Part shown: piece by piece, positions 22,376-34,238 of the stretch
How the letters are laid out: each line of letters opens with the position of its first letter
Position numbering within the stretch: the first letter of the stretch is position 1
Assembly (NCBI GenBank): GCA_963575745.1
Contig: CAUYUJ010004747.1
Location: forward strand, 92,501-156,500
From: Prorocentrum cordatum
Taxonomy: Eukaryota > Sar > Dinophyceae > Prorocentrales > Prorocentraceae
Direction: 5' to 3'
DNA: 64,000 nucleotides
The notes under the pieces: generated by a model
What the model was told of the DNA's origin: nothing
Databases searched by the model: none
Seen by the model: only the letters and a program-made list of their open reading frames with translations
Made by a program: the position numbers and the translations under genes

Positions 22376-23230
22376 GTCGACGCTGACGAAAGCGACGACG
22401 ACCGACGACGACGATGACCACGGCTACGACCGCGCCCCCGATGATTGATATCACCAAGACGACCTCCGCGGTGATTCCGGCGACGACAACGACGACGACG
22501 ATTGCCTTGCGAGCACGATCACGACGACGGCGAATGCGACAACGAAGACGGCGACCGCGGTGGCAGTGACAGCAAATTCCGATCAATGTCTGGACGAGGC
22601 ACGCCAAGTGGTGCGTCGACCGTTTTTTATCGGGGACCGCCCGTCAGGAGTTTGACATGAAAACGGTTACGGTCGCGGGCTGCATGTTGTTCTTGATACT
22701 TCCATGCTGCTGCGCGAGGTTCGAGTCATGTCGATGCGGCAGCGACACAAGCGCGGGCGTTCAAGGTCGAAGGTTGAACGCCGCCATTGGCCCGGACCTG
22801 GCTGACATCGAGCGACTTGCGCTATCGGAGTGCCTTGATCCTTCCAGGCAGAACGGTGCACACGGTGTCGGAAGCCAGCGCGCAGGTCGCCACGACACGA
22901 CCCCGCCCTGCTCACGCTGCACCACCCTCCCGGACGCAGGGCCGTCAAGGGCATGCAGTGCGGGCATTCCTTCGTCGTCCGCGCGGCCACCGAGACGTCG
23001 CCGACCGCCCCCTCGCGGCCGCTCGGGGGGACAGCGGCTCCGCTGCGCCCACGAGCAGTTCGACAACGACGCCGACGCCGACGACGACCACTGCGACCAC
23101 TGCGATCACGAGCAGTCCGATCACGACGACTTCTGCGATCGCGACGGCGGCGAGGACGGCGGCGGTGGCGGCGACTGAGACGATGGCGAGGCCGGTGGCG
23201 GCGGCGGTGAGGACAGCGGCAGCGCCGACG
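22376..23230. repeat. GAC-rich blocks with a hairpin
   Basis: GAC/CGA repeats at 22376-22570 and 23055-23215. Between them GCGTTCAA (22757-22764) and TTGAACGC (22774-22781) form an 8-bp hairpin related to the one at 9474. No gene is recognised. Confidence 0.6.
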
Positions 23231-23579
23231 GCGGGGAGGGCGAGGAGAGGTAGCGTTGGGATTCCTCGCCCGCCGTCTTCACCCCTCCGCCTCGGTTTTG
23301 GACGACGCCTTGCTTTCTAGGGGATTGTTCGGCGGAGTTGTGGCCACGTTCGCAGGACAGCCTTTGGCACTTCTGTCGACTTCGTGTGTGGCGGCAGTTT
23401 CGCTGAGCTCAGAAATCAGCTTGTGTTGCGCTCTGGAGGAGAATAGCATGAAGTCACCGCTCTGCCTCGCTAACTTCCTCCTTGCCCCACGCAACCTCCC
23501 ATCGAAAAACAAGCATCAGCATAAACATAAATTTTCGGAGGTCCGCGCAGATTTCTTGGATCGTCGCTGTTCTCCAAAA

Positions 23580-23765
23580 TTTCTCGGGTTCCTCTTCCTC
23601 GGCTTCCTCGGCTTCCTCGGGCTTCCCGCCCTCGGTGCCTCCCATTGTTGCGTTGTTCATTTCCCGGAGGTTCCTCGGGTTTCCCCGGGTTCCTCGGGTT
23701 CCCCGCTACGTTGCCCGTTCCTTGGAGGTTCCTCGGGTTCCCCGGGTTCTTCGGGTTTTTCGCCT
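23580..23765 (+). repeat. GGTTCCTCGG minisatellite
   Basis: Irregular 9-10-bp repeats of TTCCTCGGG, TTCCCCGGG and TTCCTCGGC. They give Phe-Leu-Gly or Arg-Val-Pro repeat frames. Directly followed, after about 30 bp, by another minisatellite. Confidence 0.8.
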
Positions 23766-23794
23766 TGGTTGTTGGTTTTGTTTCCGAGCAATGC

Positions 23795-24180
23795 CAGGCA
23801 GCTGCAGGCAACGTCAAGCAGTGCCGAGCAACGCCAAGCACAACAAAACAGTGCAAAGCAACGCCAAGCAACGCCACGCAACGCCAATCAACGCCAAGCA
23901 ACGCCAAGCAGCGCCAAGCACTGCCAAGTAAGGTCAAGCGTCAAGCAGTGCCAAGCAGCGCCAATCAATGCCGTCAAGCAGCGAGAAGCAATACCAAGCG
24001 ATGCAAAGCAATGCCAAGCAACGGCAAGCAACGCCGAGCACTGCAAAGTAATGCCAAGCAATGCCAAGCATTGTGAAGCAATGCCAAGCAACCCAAAGCA
24101 ATGCCAAGCAACCCCAAGCAATGCCAAGCAATGCAAAGCAAACCAAAGCAATGCAATGCCAATCAATTCTAAGCAACGCA
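23795..24180 (+). repeat. 10-bp minisatellite AGCAATGCCA
   Basis: About 38 units of AGCAATGCCA / AGCAACGCCA. Because 10 is not divisible by 3, each frame reads the same three shifted words in turn, so several frames on both strands stay open (Gln-Cys-Gln-Ala and Leu-Leu-Gly-Ile-Ala types). The resulting ORFs of up to 416 codons are artefacts of the repeat. Confidence 0.9.
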
Positions 24181-25424
24181 CAGGAAGCGTTCCCTTACTT
24201 GGGGTCGCGCCGGGTTCATTTTGTTTCACTATCCGAGTCCTGGCATCACGCTGCGGCTGCTTGCCGTCGACCTCCCGCGCTCCGAAGCTCGTCAGCATCC
24301 GGCCTTGCAGCTGGACCGCCTCCGCGCAGCAGCCCCCGCACGGACAGGCCACAGCAGCAAGGCAGGGACCTGCGCTCCACAACCTCGCCCAGAGGGCATC
24401 GTGCAAGTGCGGATCCGCACGCGCCCTCTGAGCGCGCGTCGCTCCGCCGGCCCGCCCATCCCCGCGGCCGCCCCCGCCGAACGGGGAACCACACACGCGC
24501 AACTTTCCGAGGTCAGCGGAGCTCTCTTGGACTGGCGCTGTGCCCCCACTCCCTTCCGCGCGGAGCCCGCCAGGGGCGCCGGAGGCGCCGCCGAGGGGGC
24601 GCCGGAGGCGCCGGAGGCGCCGACCCAAGACATCCGCGCGGGCCTCCGAACGTTTGTGACCGCGCAGCGTTCTGCTCCTCTGCGCTCTGGCCCCGACGCT
24701 GCGGCCGCCGGTGGCTCCCCTGGCCGAGGTCGGGCTGCAAGGGGAAGACCGTCCAGATGAAGCAGCAGGCCGCGCGCGCGCCGCCGCCGGCAGCGGCGGC
24801 GGCGCCCGACGATGCGGCCGGCGGCGGCGACGCCCCACGATGACAGCGACGTCGGCGCACGCGACGGCGGCGACGACGATGTGGACGGCGGTGCCGACGA
24901 GGGCCGCGGCGACAGGCGAAGGGTGGTTGGTGGCCGTGGAGAGCAGGGTCGATTTCGATGCGATCGATCCGAGTCGATCTCGATTCCAGCTGGCCCGATC
25001 CGGTTTAGCTCCGATATTCTGACGATCCCACGTGGCATTTTGCTGGCATGGCGTTGTTGCGCATCCTGGCGCGGCCGATCCTATCCGATTTCGACGCCAT
25101 GACGATGCCGTCCAGTTCGAAGCTGACTGACAAAACATTGAGGATATGAATGCACATCGAGCTTGAGATCGACTACAGACTTGATTTACACGAAGGTTGT
25201 TGTTCCGTCGAATGTCTAATGAATGCGTAGAATGCGTCGAATGTTTAAGGAATGCGTGAATTATACGTATCGAAGACGCCTACGGCGAATCACCGCCGCC
25301 CCCTGCTTTTGTTGAACCGCATATGTGGCTGAACGTGGGGGCTAGATCTTGGCCAAGACATCGGACCATGTGTTCCCCGCGTGGGTCAGGAGGGCATTCG
25401 GGGAACACGCGTGGGATGAGGAGG
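24181..25424. other. No recognisable gene
   Basis: GC-rich DNA with overlapping frames on both strands (24.2-25.1 kb). A small repeat of GAATGCGT/GAATGTTTA lies at 25205-25262. Nothing supports a gene, promoter or RNA. Confidence 0.45.
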
Positions 25425-25530
25425 GGCAGGAGGAGTGGGAGGAGGAAGAGGAGGAGGATGACGAGGAAGAGGGGACGGAGGAGGAGGAAGGGAAGAAAGA
25501 GGAGGAGGAGGAGGAGGATGGGGAGGGAAA
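25425..25530 (+). repeat. GGA/GAA tract
   Basis: Purine-rich GAGGAGGAA repeat, imperfect, about 100 bp. Confidence 0.9.
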
Positions 25531-26065
25531 GGGGCCATCTTGGAGGTCATCCGAGAGCGCTCCCGAAGGCCATGTTGATGGGATGTCTTGAGCGAAACGC
25601 TCAACTTTCGAACACAACTGCTAAACACAATTGTGTTTTCCCATGGTTTCGCTTCTTGGGCCATGTTGGAGGTCTTCTGAGAGCGCGCCGACATGATCGT
25701 CGATCTATTCTTTTGCAGCAAAATGTCTGCAGCGAAATGGCCGTTTTGGAAGATCCGAAGATGACACCATCGAGTTCAGCATCCCCATTGTTTGAGGATG
25801 TCTCGTGCGACACGCTTATTTAAATCAGAAGGCATCTTGGACTAGGATCCCACATATCGCAATGTGTTGAGGATGTCCCCAGCGAGACGGCCGTTTTCGA
25901 GGCAGAATTATGTGGGATTGAGGTGGTTTGTGGTGGCCTTTCGCGTGGACGTTGGACGGCTGTTTCGAGGATGCCTCAGGCGAAACATTTACTTTTAGCA
26001 TATGGCGTCTTGAGCTAGGATCATCAAGATCGCGATTTGTTGAGGATGTCTCGAGCGACGGTGGC
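25531..26065 (+). repeat. Degenerate GAGGATGTCTCGAGCGA repeat
   Basis: Variants of GGATGTCTTGAGCGAAACG occur near 25580, 25722, 25795, 25868, 25968 and 26041, spaced about 70-140 bp. Accompanying words GGCCATCTTGGAGGTC / GGCCATGTTGGAGGTC (25530, 25659) and GGATCCCACATATCGC / GGATCATCAAGATCGC (25844, 26019) also recur. An old, irregular tandem repeat. Confidence 0.55.
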
Positions 26066-26204
26066 GGGTTGGGCTGGAGCCCCAGGGGGAGTTCTTGTTA
26101 AAAAGAAACAACACCAAACCAGTAGGATCTATCACGCCAGGCACCCCTATGGCAAGACCACAGGAGGCGGGGGACTTCTAATCGCCTTCGGCCCATCCCA
26201 CCAC

Positions 26205-26765
26205 CGTGCCCGGTTTGTGTGTCAGAGTTCTCAGCGATGCTTCTTGGGGTGCCTTCGGAGCGATTTCGGGGGCATCTTCTGGGCAGTTTTGTGGCCTCTT
26301 GGGGGTCTATCGGCAGCCTCTTTTGGACCTCTTGGGGGCCTCTTGGTGCCTCTTGGAGCCTTTTGGGGGCCCCTCGGGTCCGAGGGCTCGAAATGTCTGT
26401 TCTGGTTCCCCATCTAGGCCCTTTATTTTGGAGCCGTCTTGGGCGCCTCTTGGGCCGTCTTGGGACCCTCTTGGGGGCCTTTGGGGCGATCTTGGGGGCC
26501 TCTTGGGCCGTCTTGGATCGTCGGGAAGCCGGCAGGGCGAGAACGCTAGAATCTTTCAAAACCCTAAGGCGGATTAGTGAATTTTGGCTCGTGGGGCCCT
26601 CTTGGGTGGCTTCTCGGGGCGTCTTGGATGCCTATTGGGCCGTCTAGGGGCCATCTTGAGCGTCTTGAAGGGATCTGTGCGCGTCTTGGGACCCTCTTGG
26701 ACCGTCTTGGGAGCCTTGTTGGACCCTCTAAGCCCGTCCTGGGGCCTCCTATCAGACAAAGGACC
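26205..26765 (-). repeat. CCAAGAGG-family repeat, minus orientation
   Basis: Plus strand reads CTTGGGGGCC, CCTCTTGGGCCGTCTTGG repeatedly, as at 2.7-3.2 kb. An internal non-repeat block (26535-26595) includes GCTAGAATCTTTCAAAACCC, comparable to GCTAGATTTTTTACGC at 2851. Lies about 130 bp upstream of the LTR retrotransposon. Confidence 0.75.
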
Positions 26766-26893
26766 CGCGGACGCCCACTCATTGTCCCGAGGCACGGTGA
26801 CTCATTCTACGAACGTTTTCATTCCGGGGTGATTCTATTCTGCAGTCAGTCTCCTCCTCGAATGATGGACCAGAGTGGGGTGAGGGACTGAAG

Positions 26894-27153
26894 TGAGCTG
26901 GGACAAGGGCGAAAGATAACGAGCGTTTGTCCGCGGCCGTTTGTGTTCAACCGGCCGGCCGCCGACATACGATTATGCCTCATTGCGAAGCATACGACTT
27001 GCCATCAAGACCGAAAACGTCCTTCGTTTCAGATGGCCCGTCGCTCCCGCGACGACCTCCTCCGACTGGGACGATCGTTACTCGGTATAACAGAGCGAGC
27101 TGCGCTTCGCCTAAGGCGAAGCTTATGGACGGGCCTACCAGCCCCCTTCAAAC
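26894..27153 (+). repeat. 5' LTR
   Basis: Begins TGAGCTGGGACAAGGGCG and ends about CCCCCTTCAAAC. Roughly 87% identical by eye to 42220-42484. Conserved internal palindromes are CGTCGC-TCCC-GCGACG (about 27041) and CTTCGCC-TA-AGGCGAAG (about 27105). The 3' end is uncertain by a few bases; a canonical CA lies at 27149-27150. Confidence 0.85.
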
Positions 27154-27154
27154 T

Positions 27155-27166
27155 TGGTAGCGGAGC
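27155..27166 (+). promoter_or_regulatory. Primer-binding site, initiator-Met tRNA-like
   Basis: TGGTAGCGGAGC starts one base after the LTR. A primer-binding site complements a tRNA 3' end and so begins TGG. The run TGGTAGC.GAG resembles sites complementary to eukaryotic initiator methionine tRNA, common in copia elements. The organism's tRNA is not in the window, so the match is by analogy. Confidence 0.6.
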
Positions 27167-27186
27167 TTGCTTATGGTGGTCAGCTC

Positions 27187-29414
27187 TCGAACTACTCCTC
27201 ACCATCCACGGCACTATCTGGTGGACTACTGACATGGTGCAACATCAGGGTACAGTAAGCCTGCGCGGAGGAATGTACATAACTACGCACAACCGCAAGG
27301 GCACTTGCAGTGCTACTTCTGCTCTGCGCTACTACACCCCTGAAGTCCACCCACCTATTCCAATTGGAAACTTCGTCGAAGATACCACGCATGGCAACGC
27401 GCGGTACACGCGCCGCCTCCACCCCCACGCAGGCTTACAACAAAACACCGCAAACCTCAGCCACCAACATCCGACTACGACCTACGGGGCCATTGGATTG
27501 GCGTTGCTATCTTTGGTCATATATGAGTCGCTATCGGGCGCGCTGTGGGACACATGCGCGGGGGAGACGACGCAAGAGCAACCGGCCCCCATTGGGACCT
27601 GGCCGGTCAAGTGCTTTTCCGCGAATTTGTTCAAGAGGTACATGCCTGGACCAACGTGTTTCCGCAGGTAATATGACGCCGTTCCAACATGCTGCAGCAT
27701 TGCAGCGTGGTCTGGGAGGCCTCGCACGGACCATAGCCGCTAGCCATGAGAGTTCCCCCAACAGTCATTAACTGTTGCGTCGACATAGGTTGGCCGTCGT
27801 ATTGATGGTGCCACTTCCATTATGTTCTTCCTTAGCAAGAAGTTTGAGAACTTAGAGTAGGAACGCCAACTTAATCGGGGCACTGCTCGCATCGACTTTC
27901 GAGTCCATTCGGGAGAACAAATCGACCAGAAAATGGTCCGCTTCGAGATATCCCGCTACGAGGCTGAAGTGGCGGGCTTTAACTTTCCCAACTTCAGATC
28001 CGAACAGTTATTTGTTCAGAGCCTTAGGAGTAGGGACGTCGCGCGCAAAGCAACTCACTCCCACGGCCGCTCAACCACCCAATTCCGAGGAATCAGCAGC
28101 AATTTGATTATCTGCTTGCAGGGGTGAGACCATATGCTCAGATTGCTGAGCAAGCCCCTGGCAATATTGGTGGCATCTTCAGCCGCGGTCACCGCGCCGA
28201 AACTTTTAATGCTGCAGCCAACGCAGGGCAACCTGCTACAAACGTCTGGAATGACGATCCGCACCCAACGGAGACCACCACGCTATTTGCCCAAAATGGT
28301 GGTCCGGCTGCGGGGTCGTCGCAAGATTTCTGGGCCAGATATCAGGAGCCGTCGGCATAGGCGGCTCCTACGCTAGCCACTGCCCTTGTAGGCTCAACGG
28401 GGCAGCCCGCTGAGTCTGACTTCGGCTCTGGAACCGACGCCGTCGCGTCATCAGACGACGGAACGGATGCCCTAGACTACTCCGATCTGCCCACTTTTCT
28501 TATGGAAGAACAACGGGCTCAATGGCTGTTTCTAGGATATCAGAACCATGCGCGCAGATGGAGACGAGTTATGAATCAGCCAATTCGCAAGGCACGACGT
28601 ACTTCCCGACGGGCACTTATGGGGAAAGGGTGAAGGTCGAGACAGGGGTAAGGGCAAACGGCGGCGGTTGCATGGCAGAGGTATGTTAGTTGTCCTGGCG
28701 CCCCTTACTGGGCCGCGCTATGAAGAACTATTTCTGAGCCCAGGCAGGGGTCGCAGGCGCGCTTCAGGACGGGGTGGCGAGGGGCGTCGGGGCAACCCGG
28801 AAGACGCTAACGGTAACACGATGGAACGTGACATCTGCCATAGCGCGCAACATTTCCGCCTCGAGCGCCCCCGGGGCGATGGGGGAGGCAGAGGTCCGTC
28901 GATGCATTTGGCTCAAACTGATTGCGACATGCAGTCTGTCGATTGGGAAGCGTCACTGGCCGACCCTGCCGACAATCCAGCTGCATTTGTCAACGTCATG
29001 GCTGCCAGACATTTAATTATAAGTGCCAGCGTGCCCCTCGAGAATTACGTCGACGAGCTCTCCGAGAAGATATGCGTTGGCCATGCTGGGATCAACTTGG
29101 CAGACGGGCTAGGCATGCCCTTCGCGGGGCAACCTGCGCAGATCGAGTTTGTTGAGGGCCCCCCTATACCTGCCGATGTAGATCAAGATATGGCGGGGGC
29201 ACCTGTGGACTCTGAAGCTACAATTCCAGCGACAGAAGAAGACGTGCAAATGATGCTTCGTTCGCAGGCCATTGGCAACCCGACAAACATGGCTTCATAT
29301 GGCGATGATCTTTTGCGGGGGGGGGGGGGCGCGAGATACTGGCGACCTTTTCTGAGAGCGTCCAGCGCGAATTTGGACAACATCAAGATCATCATTTTAC
29401 GTTCGTGGCTATGA
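27187..29414 (+). pseudogene. N-terminal gag-like region of the LTR element
   Basis: Mixed-composition frames follow the primer-binding site: 27187-27671, 27933-28127, 28124-28636 (one internal TAG at 28358) and 28668-29414. The 28124 frame holds acidic and Ser-rich stretches (DAVASSDDGTDALDYSD) and a basic end (RRWRRVMNQPIRKARRTSRR), as in nucleic-acid-binding gag proteins. The 28668 frame contains FVNVMAARHLIISASVPLEN and ends in a 13-G run. Position favours gag; no capsid domain or CCHC knuckle is recognised here. AGxPA-encoding hairpins sit in frame at 28223, 29124 and 29193. Confidence 0.45.
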
Positions 29415-29776
29415 GGCGGTCTCCGAGCCGCCGGGGGCGATCAACGCGCTGCCAAGTTTGATGGCGTGCGAATCGCTCAGATAATGGCGACAGCGAGTGG
29501 GAAGCGGAGGGCCAGCGTTTGCGGCGTCGCGGTCGCGTCCGCAGCTATTCGCGCGGGCACTCGCGCGCGCGCTCCAGCGGTGCTCGCCCCAGCGGCAACC
29601 GGCGCCTTCACCCCCCTGATACGAGGGCCCTAAAGACCCCGCCAAGAAGGGGTAACATACCTGGGGGCCCACCGCGGGGGGGCCCTCTTCAGGGGGGGGG
29701 CCGTCCAGCCACGCCCTGGGCAGGAGGCGCGCAACGCCTTGTCAGCTAGAATCATCACGGACTAGCTCGTCAGCGT

Positions 29777-31039
29777 ATGACCTGGAAGGAATGCCGGGGT
29801 TTTGTCTGCACTTGCCATTATTATGTCGGCCGCAGACCCGGCCGCCCGACGAGGCGCCCGTCGAGAAGCCCCAACGTCAGAGACAACAAATGGGTTTGGC
29901 CCCGTGGTGACGGTCGGGGCCGCGCCGCAGATCCGACCAATCACCCGCTTGAAGAGCAGTTGGCGGAAGATGGGGGCCGGCCCGTTGATGGGCATGCAAG
30001 AATTTGCACCGAAGAGATCTGGGGGAACCATGCTCCGAATCACCACCTCAAGGCATGCGATCGCGAGCGTCGCGCGGGGCAACCCGCTTCGTCCAAACAA
30101 CAAGGCGCCGACCAGCCAGAAGGCGATGAAAAAGGGGCTGGTAACCAGGTCCGCGCCAAGGCAGCGGGCCCCGCCGAGGCTGCTCCTCCAGGGTCTGACT
30201 CGGGCTGCCCCGACACGGCCTGCACCTCTGACACGGACTGCGCCCGCGTCGCCGATGCAGTAGAATGCGCTTGTGACAGGCTTACAGAATGTATTAATCT
30301 CGCCACTTGCAGGATAGTCGCCCACCACGTTCCAGGGGTGGGTTGGATAGAATACCGAATCATAGAAATAGTCCAGGTGATCCTTTTCCTGGCAGCAGCA
30401 AGTCTCAGCGTTCTGCGAGGAAACCCGCTGAGAGACATCGCTCCAGAGGGCCAGCAGCGGCCGCCGCGGCAGCCGCGCTCCAGGGCGATAGTGCGCCTAC
30501 TCCAAAGGATCCTGCATGCCGGCGCGGCCCGACGCCTGGCAGGACTTGCGGGACAGGCTGGGCGCCAGAGGGATCATCCAAGGGTGCCTCTTCATCAAAG
30601 GACGGTGCGAGATGCAAGATGTTGGGAACAATTTCAAAGGCGCCAGGGGCGGCCCCCAAGATCAGTGGATGCCAGTTCTTCGACATTCGTGATTCCCGAA
30701 TTCCCAAGGCATCCGGGGGCGCTAGCTCATCAGCAGCGCCAGCAGCACCTGCAGCATCTGAGCCAGTCTGGACGCATGGCGAGCCAGCCGTCGCTCCCTG
30801 CGGGGCAACCCGCTGTTGCTCTCGAAATGCTTGAGGAATGCAGGCGAGATTGGGAGCAGCTGGGCACTGCCAATCGAACGAAGATCAACCCAGCGTACAA
30901 GACCTTCACCGACGACGGGTCTGACCGATACGTTGTGGAGCAGTGTGACGCCCAATGCGCTGCCGCGCGTGCTGACGGCGCAGCTCGCACACGTCAGGTT
31001 GTCCGCAATGTCTTGGAAGAAAACTGCCTTCAGCTATGA
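29777..31039 (+). pseudogene. LTR element internal frame, unidentified
   Basis: A 420-codon open frame with in-frame AGQPA hairpins at 30074 and 30800. It contains a Cys-rich stretch (CPDTACTSDTDCARVADAVEC), a hydrophobic stretch (EIVQVILFLAAASLSVL), a Gln/Arg-rich middle and an ordinary C-terminus (YKTFTDDGSDRYVVEQCDAQ). The overlapping frame at 30307-30834 is also long and may be the real reading in the middle part, so a frame switch inside is possible. No domain is recognised. By position it belongs to the long pre-protease part of the polyprotein. Confidence 0.4.
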
Positions 31040-32780
31040 CTCCGAGGAGAAGTACCTAAAGGGGGTCCTCAAGGAAGCGGAAGTGCTCTTCGTGAAACTA
31101 AACGAACATGAACAGCGGGAGTGTTCGGAATGGCTCACCACCGCTACTCGCCACAAGCCGTTCCATTGCGTCCATTTTTCTGATGGGTTCGTTACGCCGG
31201 TCACGTCTTTTGACGAGCACGACGGTTGGCTGGAGCTCACGGACGGACTTGCTCAACAACTGGCCGCCCCAAGGCTGCGATGACTGGCATAAGCGCCACT
31301 TGAGAACTGTCCATGGGTGCCTTCGTGACCGCCGTTGGGCCCATTAGGCGCTAGCGGTGTTGGGCCTTGTCGGCATGATCGACCAGTCAGGCGCGCAGAA
31401 GAACAGGCTCCAGGTGAAGAAGCTCAAATGCGCTAGCGAGGCCCATCCGGCGTATTGTCTGCGTCCAAACAATGGGCATAGCAGCCCTGGCATCGAGTGC
31501 CCTGCACCCCTGTGCAGAAGGGTAACCGACCTGACACCACCCGGGGCAACTTGCGATTCTATCCATGGTGCCACATGGGCAGCATCCCGAACATACTCCG
31601 TGTCGGGCAGCTATGTCGCGCTGATGACACTATCAATGGAAGGGGCAGACACTTTATCTTTATTCATGCCCATAGCTACCTGGGGATAACAGAATCCAGT
31701 CTGGCCTGCGCATCGATCCCGAAGTACTGGTTATGGTAAGTCTCAAAAACCTACTTTGTGACAGTATCTCAAGTTGGCGTTCCGCCAAATTTATTATTAT
31801 GACGGCAGGCAGCAAAGGCTGGATCCCGCCTAGCCACACTGTCCATATCATAGGCATCGTGCCTAATATGATTCAATGTGTGTATGATCGAGCAAGGCAG
31901 GTATGGTCCAATTTTTTATTCATCAAGGATAACGAACAGGGAAACCTGCGCGCCGATAATTTTCTTCCACTGAACTCATGCGAGATCCCATATGACGCAT
32001 CAGTGTTGAGGAATTGGTTTATACCGCAGACCCCTTACAACCTGGATGCACCCGAGCCGACGCCCATGCAGGGGTCGAGTTCGTTGCCGTATTCACGGTG
32101 CAAGAGGGATGCCAAGCGGGAACACCTGCTGGGGGGCCAGATGGATCATGTATTCAGGTCCAGAGTGCGGACGTATGTGGCACGACGTCCAACGGGATTA
32201 CGCCCAACGACGGGTTGCATGCCAACGACCCGTGGCGTGCCCAGACGCAAGAGCGCCTGCAGGGCAACCTGCCTCGCTTGCGCCCATGAGCAGGGCTACG
32301 ACTCCGTTTGGGGCTCCACAGAGTGCTGGGGGCGCCAACAGCCTGCGGACGAGGCTCCAGAGCATTCGAATCGACCCTCAGCTCTACCAGGCCTTGCCAG
32401 CGACGTCGCCGTCCGCATCGCCGCGTCCACTTGCGGGGCAACATGGTTTCTCTGACTGCGGAGCCGCCCAGAGGGCTGAGAGCGTGACAGGTCAGCAGCA
32501 GTGGATGCACGGGCAGATGCGCGAGGCCACGCAGAGCACGCGTCGGGATGGCATTGGTTGAGGATGTCTCAACTGAAAGCCACCCAAGCACGAGAGCTCC
32601 GGGAGGAGACGGAATGCCCGGCAGGACTCGCCAGGAAGGGCCGGGCGCGCGTTCTTTCCACGGGGCGGCGCGGCGAGCGGCCCAAGGGCCCCGCGTGGCA
32701 GCGGCCAGCAGCAGCGCAGCAGCAGGAGGGGGGGGAGGAGAGAAGACCAGAAAAGGAGTGACATAATGGTCATGAAGAGG
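31034..32780 (+). pseudogene. LTR element internal region, broken frames
   Basis: Coding-like pieces without recognised domains. The 31054-31283 part gives SYDSEEKYLKGVLKEAEVLF and WLELTDGLAQQLAAPRLR. The 31497-31740 and 31733-32130 parts give NLRFYPWCHMGSIP and SWRSAKFIIMTAGSKGWIPP. The latter words suggest a compact folded domain. The 32046-32560 part is low-complexity and Gln/Ser-rich. Frames change at least four times. A perfect GCAGG-GCAA-CCTGC hairpin lies at 32259-32272. Confidence 0.35.
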
Positions 32781-32781
32781 A

Positions 32782-33408
32782 ATGAAGTCGTTTCACATTG
32801 ACCTCCCGAGCGCTGGCTGGACACCCCCATGGGAGTATATTCCGGATCCGAACCCATCGCCGGATCATCCCGATCGGCACGGGTCTGTTCTTACATTTAT
32901 CAGCCACCCGACATGCGACCCAACGGCTGCTGAGCGACCTACCGCACCGCCGATGGATGCACCGATGTTCCCTGACTATCACGCTCAGGAGACGGGCGAT
33001 CCTCGCGCGGGGTCTCAGCCGGACAACCCGCATGTTCGGGCAACAGCCGACGACTTCTACCAGTCTCAGCTGAGACGCGGCTCCGGATACGAGTCTGGGG
33101 TACTATGCCAAGTACCTCACTGCGGATGCTTGGCCGCCCCCATGGATCTTGACGTGGTGCACCATGGCCCCGGCTTGGTGGCGCCATCCGCCGTGGGGGA
33201 GCTGCGCCCAGAGATTCTGGCCACCCACGAGGTGCAGCAGGCCAATCTCGCCATGCTATTGGCCCGCCAGCATCGCAACCAGGAGCGACAGGCACGTCGC
33301 ATGATGGACCGTGCGGGGCAACCCGCTTATTTCTGCGGGGATGCCTGCCTTCAGTCTGCCACTGCTTGGAGCTGTGCAGCAGCCTCCGGCCCCACCGATC
33401 CAGCATGA
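32782..33408 (+). pseudogene. LTR element segment upstream of the RING finger
   Basis: Open frame of about 208 codons with natural composition: Pro-rich start (DLPSAGWTPPWEYIPDPNPS), then a helical, Gln/Arg-rich end (HEVQQANLAMLLARQHRNQE). The in-frame hairpin at 33313 encodes AGQPA. It runs into the RING region in another frame at about 33410. It is probably the N-terminal part of the RING-bearing polyprotein segment. No independent domain is identified. Confidence 0.4.
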
Positions 33409-33479
33409 GATTGGTGAGTCCACGCTGGAGCGCCAGACGCGCATCAGGCCATCGGCAACACCGCCGGTCATCAGTGACG

Positions 33480-33983
33480 GTGACTTCAACAAGTGTGCCA
33501 TTTGCTAGGGCAACTTCGTCAACCACGACAAGGTGTGGAGGCTTCAGCGTGGCCGTATTCCATGCGCACTGCTGGGATCGAATGGCCCATGCACATGTGG
33601 ATCGGCAGCTGGCAGGCACTGTAGAAGGTACCGCGAGTGAGGCTCCCTGTGCCAGTTGCGGGTGTGTGGGCCCTATAGCAGCTGAGTTGCACTGCGTCTT
33701 AGGTGGATATCAGGATGCAGCAACTCGTCATGAAGAGATATGCTGCGGGGCTAACGGGCTCAGAGACCCTCGCGAAGAGCTCAGCCGCATCGCGGCGATG
33801 GTGACAAGCAGCGCGGCAGCTGCCGCAACTGCACCCGCGGGGCCAGCTGCGTCATCATCCAGTGCGGTGCAGGCGACAGCAGCTACCGCGCCTGCCACAG
33901 ATGCGCCTATGCCCCTGGTACCCGAACCAGCAATCAATGCAGGGGCACCTGCTGCGACAACACTAGCGGGGCCAACTCGCTAA
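33480..33983 (+). pseudogene. RING-finger-like domain of the LTR element, decayed
   Basis: Zinc-ligand spacing of a RING finger is visible across a break. NKCAIC (C-x2-C, 33489-33506) is followed by a TAG stop and GNFVNHDKVWRL. A frame shift then gives FHAHCWDRMAHAHVD (F-H-x-x-C-W) and, near 33648, APCASC (C-x2-C). The C-x-H pair that should precede FHAHC reads RGR (33531-33539), so two ligands look mutated. RING domains usually recruit E2 ubiquitin-conjugating enzymes; here one lies in a retroelement polyprotein. The tail to 33983 is Ala-rich with an in-frame AGAPA hairpin at 33939. Confidence 0.55.
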
Positions 33984-34238
33984 TTATATGTGGCTGAGGC
34001 GCGTTGAGAGGGCCACTGGAAGGAGTGCGCATTGGCTCCAAGTATCGCATGCATACATGCCCTACGGGCGTGGCATCCGCCCGCGAAATCAGCGCAGAAC
34101 GGGAAGCCCGGCGAGTGCACGCAGCGGCCCCAGTGCCATATCAGAACGCGACATGCTGCACACTCTGTTGATGGTTAACGCAGATGGTCAGATAGCCACG
34201 CGCGCTGACGAATACACGTTTATGAACATGCCGCTCTC

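Noticed and set aside
23795-24180. CRISPR-like array
   Set aside because: Continuous 10-bp repeat without spacers; eukaryotic context.
23888-25138. 416-codon minus frame
   Set aside because: Opens because of the 10-bp minisatellite and GC-rich sequence; Leu-Leu-Gly-Ile-Ala repeats only.
26574-26590. GAATTTTGGCTCGTG as a possible spliced-leader relic
   Set aside because: Only ATTTTGGCTC (10 bases) matches the leader; the 3' AAG is missing and it lies inside the repeat core with no coding sequence after it.
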